Shown here: positions 1-4,170 of the stretch, in pieces
How the letters are laid out: the number at the start of each line of letters is the position of its first letter
Numbering within the stretch: the stretch's first letter is position 1
Origin: an uncultured Corynebacterium sp.
GTDB lineage: Bacteria > Actinomycetota > Actinomycetes > Mycobacteriales > Mycobacteriaceae
Direction: 5' to 3'
DNA length: 6,127 nucleotides
NCBI GenBank assembly: GCA_945631445.1
Contig: CALZCR010000120.1
Coordinates: forward strand, 1-6,127
The notes under the pieces: generated by a model
Databases searched by the model: none
Told to the model about the DNA's origin: nothing
Seen by the model: the letters and a program-made list of their open reading frames with translations, nothing else
Program-made: the position numbers and the translations under genes

Positions 1-33
1 CTCAGTGGGAGCGAGATATTCGAGTTGTTTCAT
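1..33 (-). CDS. Molybdenum hydroxylase FAD-binding subunit, N-terminal fragment (partial)
   Basis: Only the first 11 codons lie in the window, reading MKQLEYLAPTE from an ATG at 33-31. The rest continues past base 1. The ATG overlaps the stop codon of the upstream [2Fe-2S] subunit as ATGA (33-30), the classic arrangement for translational coupling. In molybdenum hydroxylase operons of the paoABC/yagTSR type, the gene after the iron-sulfur subunit encodes the FAD-binding subunit (PaoB/YagS-like). That subunit usually begins with MK or MR, a short strand with an aromatic residue, then a Pro/Ala-rich turn, and this fragment fits. The subunit would pass electrons from the [2Fe-2S] clusters to FAD. 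The assignment rests on gene order and the start pattern, since too little sequence is visible to show the FAD domain. The open frame and the overlap are seen directly. Confidence 0.6.
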   Translation of the reverse strand, partial: MKQLEYLAPTE

Positions 34-536
34 CGTCCGCTCACCTCTTTGACGGCGGCGAGGATGCCGGCGTAGGCGCCGCAGCGGCAGAGGTTGCCGC
101 TGAGTCGTTCGCGGATCTCTGCGTCGGTGAGTTCCACCTCGGCGTCGAGGTCCTCGGTGACGTGGCTGGGGTGGCCCTGCTCGGCTTCGTCGAGCATGCC
201 GACGACGGAGCAGACCTGCCCTGGGGTGCAATAACCGCATTGGAAGCCGTCGTGGGTGATGAAGGCCCGCTGGACGTCGTGTAGCTGACCGTCCTCGGCG
301 AGTCCGTCGGCGGTGACGATCTCCGCGTGGTCGTGGGCGACGGCCAGCGAGAGGCAGGACAGTTGGCGGCGGCCGTCGACGAGCACGGTGCAGGAGCCGC
401 ACTGGCCGTGGTCGCAGCCTTTCTTCGGCGAAGTGTTCCCCAGGCGCTCCCGTAAGGCGTCGAGCACCGTGGTGCGCGCATCCAGAGTCAGCTCGTGGCG
501 GGTCCCGTCTATGGTCACGTTGATGGTGTAGTCCAT
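30..536 (-). CDS. Molybdenum hydroxylase [2Fe-2S] subunit, PaoA/YagT-like
   Basis: Electron-transfer subunit of a xanthine dehydrogenase-family enzyme (168 aa). It carries two [2Fe-2S] clusters that pass electrons from a molybdenum-cofactor subunit to an FAD subunit. The N-terminal plant-ferredoxin-type domain has C41, C46, C49 and C61 in CDHGQCGSC and a downstream Cys. The C-terminal helical domain has C100-x2-C103 (FQCGYC) and C150-x-C152 (CRCG). The segment with PSHVT, then EIRER, then SGN before CRCG matches my memory of E. coli PaoA (aldehyde oxidoreductase). The start at ATG 536-534 has GGGAGA four bases upstream, whereas a longer frame from GTG 575 has no ribosome binding site. No Tat signal is present, unlike PaoA, so the enzyme is probably cytosolic. 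The substrate cannot be told from this subunit; aldehydes are a guess from the PaoA likeness. The family call is firm. Confidence 0.93.
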   Translation of the reverse strand: MDYTINVTIDGTRHELTLDARTTVLDALRERLGNTSPKKGCDHGQCGSCTVLVDGRRQLSCLSLAVAHDHAEIVTADGLAEDGQLHDVQRAFITHDGFQCGYCTPGQVCSVVGMLDEAEQGHPSHVTEDLDAEVELTDAEIRERLSGNLCRCGAYAGILAAVKEVSGR

Positions 537-669
537 CGTTTCTCCCAGGGTTGAGGGTGGGGTTACATAGGACACAGGGGCAGGGTGAACGCCAGACTAA
601 TCACATTCCCACTGATGCGCTAGGACGCATGCCGGCGCGGGAGGCTCGCGGCACAGGAGCATGGCCGGC

Positions 670-813
670 GTGCAGCGTGAGCTTCGGATCATGACAGCCA
701 TGGCCGGAGCCCTCGTCTTGGCCGGGTGCACGGCCGAGGAACCGGCGTCGGACGGCCACGCGCGCTGGAACCCGGAGCCAGGCTTATCGACGGCCCCGTC
801 AGCTGCGCCGTGA
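670..813 (+). CDS. Possible small lipoprotein (47 aa)
   Basis: A short open frame that reads as a complete lipoprotein signal peptide plus a short tail. From GTG 670 the product begins MQRELR (charged n-region), followed by a hydrophobic run to LVLAGC, a consensus lipobox with Cys at residue 20. The mature part is only about 28 residues, rich in Pro, Ala, Ser and Glu (TAEEPASDGH through STAPSAAP). An AGGAG at 655-659 lies 10 bases before the GTG. An in-frame ATG at 661 would give 50 aa but sits one base after that AGGAG, and ATG 691 would shorten the n-region. Third codon positions are mostly G or C. If real, the protein would be exported and lipid-anchored on the outer face of the membrane. 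I do not recognise the mature part. It could be a remnant of a longer lipoprotein or a chance frame. Confidence 0.45.
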   Translation: MQRELRIMTAMAGALVLAGCTAEEPASDGHARWNPEPGLSTAPSAAP

Positions 814-960
814 GCCGGGCGGGCGTGGCGTGGAATTGATCATCCAGTGTTCACGTGTCACTACGTCGGCGGGAACGAAGGAGATCAGCGGTGGGCCGAA
901 CCCCGCACTACGGCGAGGCGTCCCGGCAGCGCACGCGAGGTTCCACGCCTGACGTGCACA

Positions 961-980
961 TATGGACCCAAAGTATGGAC
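961..980 (+). repeat. Direct repeat TATGGAC x2, possible operator
   Basis: TATGGAC occurs at 961-967 and again at 974-980, a spacing of 13 bases start to start. It lies at the upstream edge of the AT-rich promoter zone before the monooxygenase gene, just after a GTGCAC palindrome (954-959). Tandem half-sites of this kind can bind a transcription factor, but 13 bases is not a clean helical turn and no regulator gene is adjacent in this window. The repeat is seen directly; the operator role is a guess. Confidence 0.3.
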
Positions 981-1024
981 AATCGTGCATTATTCAGAAA
1001 AGTGTGTTAGCATTTATACCTGGG

Positions 1025-1040
1025 TGTGACCACATTCAAA
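1025..1040 (+). promoter_or_regulatory. CRP/GlxR-like binding site candidate
   Basis: The sequence is TGTGA, six bases, TCAAA, which matches 9 of the 10 defined positions of the CRP/GlxR consensus TGTGA-N6-TCACA. GlxR is the cAMP-responsive global regulator of corynebacteria, and Cmr/CRP proteins in mycobacteria bind similar sites. The centre at about 1032.5 overlaps the -35 region of the TATAAA promoter candidate. It would lie just downstream of a start set by the alternative -10 at 1008-1013, and either position suggests repression rather than class I activation. The match is visible; binding is inferred and depends on the host being an actinobacterium with GlxR/CRP. Confidence 0.4.
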
Positions 1041-1055
1041 GTTTTGAACTATAAA
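1027..1055 (+). promoter_or_regulatory. Candidate promoter for the tmm gene
   Basis: The best -10 hexamer in the region is TATAAA at 1050-1055. A weak -35 candidate, TGACCA at 1027-1032, is 17 bases upstream, and TGTGAC at 1025-1030 is an alternative with 19-base spacing. Transcription would start near 1062, giving a leader of about 215 bases before the TTG start at 1279. A second possible -10, TAGCAT at 1008-1013, lies upstream with no clear -35. The local AT-richness supports a promoter here; the exact choice of hexamer is uncertain. Confidence 0.4.
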
Positions 1056-1070
1056 TGGCGGCCACCGTAG

Positions 1071-1266
1071 ACCTCTTCCCCGAGGTGCGGCGGCCCCTTT
1101 GTTTCCCCGCAGAACGCGCAAGGTGAGCGCGTTCCGAAGGTCACGGCAAAACCATCGACAATAAAACATTGAAGAAGACCGCCTGCAGTGCGGCTCGGCG
1201 CCCCGGTACACGAACTTGGTGGGCCCCTGCCCGGCAGATGGTCTTCATGGCCCGCAGGAACGGGCC
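1071..1266 (+). promoter_or_regulatory. Hairpin-rich leader, candidate cis-acting RNA upstream of tmm
   Basis: Five inverted repeats are packed into the putative leader. They are ACCTC/GAGGT (1071-1075 with 1082-1086), TGCGG/CCGCA (1086-1090 with 1107-1111), a perfect 8-bp stem GAACGCGC/GCGCGTTC with a 7-base loop (1112-1119 with 1127-1134), CCGC/GCGG (1179-1182 with 1190-1193), and a long irregular stem-loop at 1222-1266. The last one pairs GGCC with GGCC, CCTGC with GCAGG, GGC with GCC and ATG with CAT (15 bp in total) around a GTCTT loop. It ends exactly where the GGAAAGG ribosome binding site begins (1267-1273). No run of T follows any stem, so these are not plain intrinsic terminators. 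I do not recognise a known riboswitch class. GC-rich DNA forms chance hairpins, so confidence is limited. Confidence 0.35.
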
Positions 1267-1278
1267 GGAAAGGCACGT

Positions 1279-2679
1279 TTGACTAAGCGTATTGCAATCA
1301 TCGGGGCAGGTCCGAGCGGAATGGCGCAGCTGCGCGCATTCGAGTCCGCACAGAAGAAGGGTCATGAGATCCCCGAAATCGTGTGCTACGAAAAGCAGGA
1401 CGACTGGGGCGGCCAGTGGAACTTCACCTGGCGCGCCGGCACGGACAAGTACGGCGAGCCCGTGCACACCTCGATGTACCGCAATCTCTGGTCGAACGGC
1501 CCCAAGGAGGGCCTGGAGTTCGCGGAGTACACCTTCGACGAGCACTTCGGCCGCCCCGTCTCCTCCTACCCGCCGCGTGAGGCGCTGTGGGACTACATCG
1601 ACGGCCGCGCCAGCAAATCCGACGTGAAGAAGTACGTGAAGTTCGCCCACGCCGTGCGGTGGGTCGACTTCGACGAGGACACCAAGACTTTCACCGTCCA
1701 CGTGGAAAACCTGCGCACCGGTGAGACCGAGTCCAACGAGTTCGACAACGTCATCGTCGCCTCCGGCCACTTCACTTTCCCGAACGTCCCGCACTTCGAG
1801 GGCATCGACACCTTCCCGGGCCAGATCGTCCACGCCCATGAGTTCCGTGGCGCAGAGAGCTTGGCGGACAAGGACGTCCTGCTCATCGGCGCGAGCTACT
1901 CCGCCGAGGACATCGGTACCCAGGCCTTCAAGATGGGCGCCCGCTCGGTGACCTTCTCCTACCGCAGCGCGCCCATGGGCTTCGATTGGCCGGAGGGCAT
2001 GGAGGAGCAGCCGCTGATCGAGAAGTTCGAGGACGACGTCGTGCACTTCTCCAACGGCGTCTCGCGCAAGTTCGACGCCGTGATCATGTGCACCGGCTAC
2101 ATTCACCACTACCCGTTCCTGCCGAGCTCGCTGGCCCTGGACTCGCCGAACAACGTCTACCCGGACAACCTCTACCGCGGCGTCGTCTGGGAGAAGAACA
2201 ACCAGATGTTCTACCTGGGCGCCCAGGACCAGTGGTTCACCTTCAACATGTTCGACGCCCAGGCCTGGTACGTCCGCGACGTCATCCTCGGTGAGCGCGA
2301 GCTGCCTTCCAAGCAGGAGCAGCGTGCGAGCATCGACGAGTGGCTCGAGCGCTTCGACAAGCTGGAGACCATGGAAGACCAGGTCGACTTCCAGGGCGCC
2401 TACGTCCGCGACCTGATCGAGCAGACCGACTACCCGATGTTCGACCTGGACGCGGTGTGCGGGATTTTCAAGCAGTGGATCCAGTCCAAGCGCGACGACA
2501 TCCTCAACTACCGCGACGTCACCTACACTTCCGTCATGACGGGCACCACCGCGGCGACGCACCACACCCCGTGGATGCTGGAGCTGGACTCCTCACTGGA
2601 GCGCTACCTCTCCGCCCCGGCGCGTGACGACGCCCGCGACATCTTCGAGGGTCGCGAGCCGGCCGCCGAGCGCAGCTAG
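1279..2679 (+). CDS. tmm: Trimethylamine monooxygenase-like flavin-containing monooxygenase
   Basis: FAD- and NADPH-dependent monooxygenase (466 aa). The family oxidises trimethylamine to trimethylamine N-oxide, and relatives also oxidise dimethyl sulfide and indole. The FAD dinucleotide motif GAGPSG is at residues 9-14. The FMO fingerprint FPGQIVHAHEF (F-x-G-x3-H-x3-F) is at 179-189, the NADPH-binding GASYSA at 204-209, and CTGYIHHYPF at 271-280. WSNGPKE (71-77), DQWFTFNMFDAQAW (317-330) and the C-terminal MTGT...HHTPW block match my memory of Methylocella Tmm closely over the full length, which is also the usual family length. The start is TTG 1279, with GGAAAGG five bases upstream; it places the protein exactly at the family's MxxRIAI start, and frames from 1216 add residues unlike the family. 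Codon choice leans to AAG, GAC, GAG and ATC, hinting at good expression. No TMAO demethylase is beside it, so the true substrate could differ. Confidence 0.93.
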   Translation: MTKRIAIIGAGPSGMAQLRAFESAQKKGHEIPEIVCYEKQDDWGGQWNFTWRAGTDKYGEPVHTSMYRNLWSNGPKEGLEFAEYTFDEHFGRPVSSYPPREALWDYIDGRASKSDVKKYVKFAHAVRWVDFDEDTKTFTVHVENLRTGETESNEFDNVIVASGHFTFPNVPHFEGIDTFPGQIVHAHEFRGAESLADKDVLLIGASYSAEDIGTQAFKMGARSVTFSYRSAPMGFDWPEGMEEQPLIEKFEDDVVHFSNGVSRKFDAVIMCTGYIHHYPFLPSSLALDSPNNVYPDNLYRGVVWEKNNQMFYLGAQDQWFTFNMFDAQAWYVRDVILGERELPSKQEQRASIDEWLERFDKLETMEDQVDFQGAYVRDLIEQTDYPMFDLDAVCGIFKQWIQSKRDDILNYRDVTYTSVMTGTTAATHHTPWMLELDSSLERYLSAPARDDARDIFEGREPAAERS

Positions 2680-2693
2680 TTCACTTCGGCCGC

Positions 2694-2711
2694 GCCCCTT
2701 ATACCAGGGGC
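2694..2711. terminator. Weak hairpin between convergent genes
   Basis: GCCCCT at 2694-2699 and AGGGGC at 2706-2711 form a perfect 6-bp stem with a 6-base loop. It spans the stop codon of the minus-strand kinase-like gene and starts 15 bases after the stop of the monooxygenase gene. It is the only clear inverted repeat at this convergent junction and could slow polymerase from both sides. No T-run follows on either strand, so an efficient intrinsic terminator is doubtful. Confidence 0.2.
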
Positions 2712-3415
2712 CACGGGTACTGGTAGTGCGACCTGGGGTGTGGCAGGAAAGGCAGGCGCACGATGCGGGCGGCGCGCCGCTGCAACGCCTCGACTTCCGC
2801 GGGGTGGAGCAACTCGGAGATCTCCGCCGGCACGTCGTCGATGAGCGGCTCAATCGCCCCCGCCCACTCCGCGTCGATGCCTTCGCCCGCGAAATCCCAG
2901 ATCACGGTGCGCAGCTTCGGCTCGAAGCTGAAGCATAAACCGTGGTCGATGCCCCACACGTGGCCGTGCTCGTCGATGAGCACGTGCCCGGACTTTCGGT
3001 CGGTGTTGTTGGCCAACAGGTCAAACACGGCCATGCGCCGAAACTGGGCGTGCAATTCCGGCCGCTGCTCCAGCACCTGGAGGTAGTGGGAGCCGTCGTG
3101 CTCGATGTACCACTGCAGCGAACCGACGCCGAAGGGGGCGTCTTTCCGCACGATCGTCGGCGGGACGAGGTGCCACCCCAGGTAGTCACTGAGCACAAAT
3201 GCCGCCCGCTCCCGCGCATGCAGGCCGGGCGGGAAATCCCACAGCGGCTGCTCGCCGACCTCGGGTTTGTAGATCGCCCACCCGTAATTCTCGCCGAGGG
3301 TGGCGTCCAAGGCCAGGGCGAGGTTACTCGACTCGGGCAATTGGGCCACCAGGCCGAGCTCCCCGTGCTCCAGCAGGTGCAGCTCGTCGTCGAAAGGCGG
3401 CGTGGGCACGCTCAT
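2699..3415 (-). CDS. SCO1664-family protein with PI3/4-kinase-like fold
   Basis: Protein of 238 aa from a family conserved in actinobacteria (SCO1664 / TIGR03843 type). Databases often label it phosphatidylinositol 3-/4-kinase-like, but I know of no established substrate. Kinase-like landmarks are visible. A strand ends in AIYKP with K50, the likely ATP-contacting Lys. A catalytic-loop-like block LLANNTDRKSGH (133-144) has N136, N137, D139, R140, K141 and H144. WGIDHG (154-159) has D157 in the position of the metal-binding DFG Asp. The C-terminus ends in a Pro/aromatic tail. There is no signal peptide or membrane segment, so it should be cytosolic. Its ATG (3415-3413) overlaps the stop of the upstream histidine phosphatase as ATGA, implying coupled translation and a shared process. 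In mycobacteria a DUF3090 gene usually lies between the two, and here it does not. Family call confident; biochemical activity unproven. Confidence 0.85.
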   Translation of the reverse strand: MSVPTPPFDDELHLLEHGELGLVAQLPESSNLALALDATLGENYGWAIYKPEVGEQPLWDFPPGLHARERAAFVLSDYLGWHLVPPTIVRKDAPFGVGSLQWYIEHDGSHYLQVLEQRPELHAQFRRMAVFDLLANNTDRKSGHVLIDEHGHVWGIDHGLCFSFEPKLRTVIWDFAGEGIDAEWAGAIEPLIDDVPAEISELLHPAEVEALQRRAARIVRLPFLPHPRSHYQYPWPLV

Positions 3416-4080
3416 CGCCGCCTCGCCGCCCGCAGCCGCCCCAATTCCCCGCTCGTCGTGTTGACCGCCACCATGCGGGTCGAGCCGTCTTGCCTGAATT
3501 CCGCCACGGAAATCGAGGCCGGATCCACGGCCGCCCCCTGAAACTGATCGAGGTCTTTGCCCTGCAGGTGCGTGATCGCCGCCTTGAGCGGATCGGCGTG
3601 GCTGAAGCAGGCGATCACCTCCCCGGGGTGACGTGCGGCGAGGCCGTGCAGCGTCTCGACGATGCGGTCACGCATCTCCACGAACGACTCCCCGCCCGGG
3701 AAGCGGAACTCGGACGGCGTTTTCTGCACGGTCTGCCACTCCGGGAGTTTCGCCAGCTCGGTAATCTGCTCGCCGGTCCACTCGCCGAACTCGCATTCCA
3801 GGAGGCCGTCGTGCAGCGTGGCCTCGAGCCCGAAGTGTTCCGCGGTGGGGGCGGCCGTCTCCCGCGTGCGCTCCAGCGGGGAGGCGTAGACCGCCCGGAC
3901 CGGCAACTGCCCCACCCGCTGCGCGACGGTGCGGGCCTGTTCGCGGCCTTCCTCGCTCAGGTGCAGCCCCGGGGCTCTGCCGGGCAGCACTTTCCCGGTG
4001 GTCGGAGTGACTCCGTGGCGCACCAACAAAATGATTGTGGAAGAGGCGGCCGGGACGTCGGAAACGATGTCAGTGCCCAT
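3412..4080 (-). CDS. Histidine phosphatase family protein, MSMEG_4193-like
   Basis: Phosphoglycerate mutase-like phosphatase (222 aa), cytosolic. The catalytic signature LLVRHG gives the phospho-accepting His at H22, with R21. SPLERTRET supplies the phosphate-pocket Arg R71. ECEFGEWTG holds the likely acid E95, and FSHADP the second catalytic His H161. The stretch FPGGES (127-132) and the block VDPASISV (185-192) are typical, as I recall, of the actinobacterial MSMEG_4193 group (TIGR03848) rather than of metabolic phosphoglycerate mutases. The ATG at 4080 is the only good start, leaving about 14 residues before the first strand. No clear Shine-Dalgarno precedes it, and a -10 candidate sits 9 bases upstream, so the mRNA may be nearly leaderless. 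It is the first gene of a two-gene operon with the kinase-like gene (ATGA overlap). The natural substrate is unknown to me; a small phosphorylated metabolite is likely. Confidence 0.9.
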   Translation of the reverse strand: MGTDIVSDVPAASSTIILLVRHGVTPTTGKVLPGRAPGLHLSEEGREQARTVAQRVGQLPVRAVYASPLERTRETAAPTAEHFGLEATLHDGLLECEFGEWTGEQITELAKLPEWQTVQKTPSEFRFPGGESFVEMRDRIVETLHGLAARHPGEVIACFSHADPLKAAITHLQGKDLDQFQGAAVDPASISVAEFRQDGSTRMVAVNTTSGELGRLRAARRR

Positions 4081-4089
4081 ACCGCCCGC

Positions 4090-4118
4090 AGCTTAGTCGC
4101 CGAACGCCTGCGAGGCCA
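4090..4118 (-). promoter_or_regulatory. Candidate promoter of the phosphatase/kinase-like operon
   Basis: On the minus strand, TAAGCT (4095-4090) can serve as a -10 element. A weak -35, TGGCCT (4118-4113), lies 17 bases upstream. The ATG at 4080 begins 9 bases after the -10, so transcription would start about two or three bases before it. This would explain the lack of a ribosome binding site in front of that gene. The hexamers are visible; promoter activity is inferred. Confidence 0.35.
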
Positions 4119-4134
4119 CGCTTTCTTCGGCCCC

Positions 4135-4163
4135 TCGACGGGCGGGGGTTTCGGGGCTAGCCT
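4135..4163 (+). promoter_or_regulatory. Candidate leaderless promoter of the MoxR-type ATPase gene
   Basis: TCGACG at 4135-4140 matches four of six bases of TTGACA. It is followed by a 17-base spacer and TAGCCT at 4158-4163, which fits the TANNNT core of actinobacterial -10 elements. The GTG start at 4171 is 7 bases after the -10, so the transcript would begin at the start codon itself. No ribosome binding site precedes that GTG, which agrees with leaderless translation, common in corynebacteria and mycobacteria. A GCCCC/GGGGC inverted repeat (4130-4134 with 4153-4157) brackets the element. Confidence 0.45.
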
Positions 4164-4170
4164 GGCGGTT

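Larger units (their letters stand above)
814..1278 (+). promoter_or_regulatory. Long upstream and leader region of the tmm gene
   Basis: This 465-base stretch contains no convincing protein gene on either strand; the open frames in it lack ribosome binding sites and family signatures. It divides into three parts. Bases 814-950 are GC-rich, with a CACGTG palindrome at 852-857 and a TGATCA at 838-843. Bases 960-1060 are clearly more AT-rich than anything else in the window and look like the promoter and operator zone. Bases 1062-1278 are GC-rich again with closely packed inverted repeats and would be a long 5' untranslated leader of the monooxygenase gene. Separate entries describe the individual sites. 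Confidence 0.5.

Noticed and set aside
537..575. N-terminal extension of the iron-sulfur subunit from GTG 575
   Set aside because: No ribosome binding site precedes it and the added 13 residues are not a Tat or other signal. The ATG at 536 has GGGAGA at good spacing.
615..630. ATGCG/CGCAT inverted repeat upstream of the molybdenum hydroxylase operon
   Set aside because: Its arms are only 5 bp around a 6-base spacer, with no convincing promoter hexamers beside it. This is too weak to call an operator.
847..1029. 60-codon plus-strand frame in the intergenic region
   Set aside because: It has no ribosome binding site or family pattern, and it runs through the AT-rich promoter zone and the CRP-like site.
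1112..1134. Perfect hairpin as an intrinsic terminator
   Set aside because: No T-run follows the stem on either strand, so it is kept only as part of the structured leader.
1188..1286. 32-codon GTG frame overlapping the tmm start by 8 bases
   Set aside because: The overlap would suit translational coupling, but the upstream purine stretch is weak and 11 bases away. The product (Gly, Pro, Trp, Arg-rich) looks like random GC-rich translation, and the region is better explained by the hairpin at 1222-1266.
1141..2565. Minus-strand open frame of about 470 codons opposite the monooxygenase gene
   Set aside because: It is rich in Val, Leu, Glu and His in the way reverse-strand shadows of GC-rich genes are, with no recognisable domain. 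The plus strand has a complete FMO.
4131..4157. GC-rich inverted repeat as a terminator between divergent operons
   Set aside because: Divergent genes need no terminator here, the loop is 18 bases and no T-run follows. It more likely reflects base composition or an operator.
3199..4170. Plus-strand open frame continuing upstream of the ATPase gene for over 320 codons
   Set aside because: It is antisense to the phosphatase and kinase-like genes, Arg/Pro/Gly-rich with no family pattern, and an effect of high GC. The family N-terminus begins at GTG 4171.
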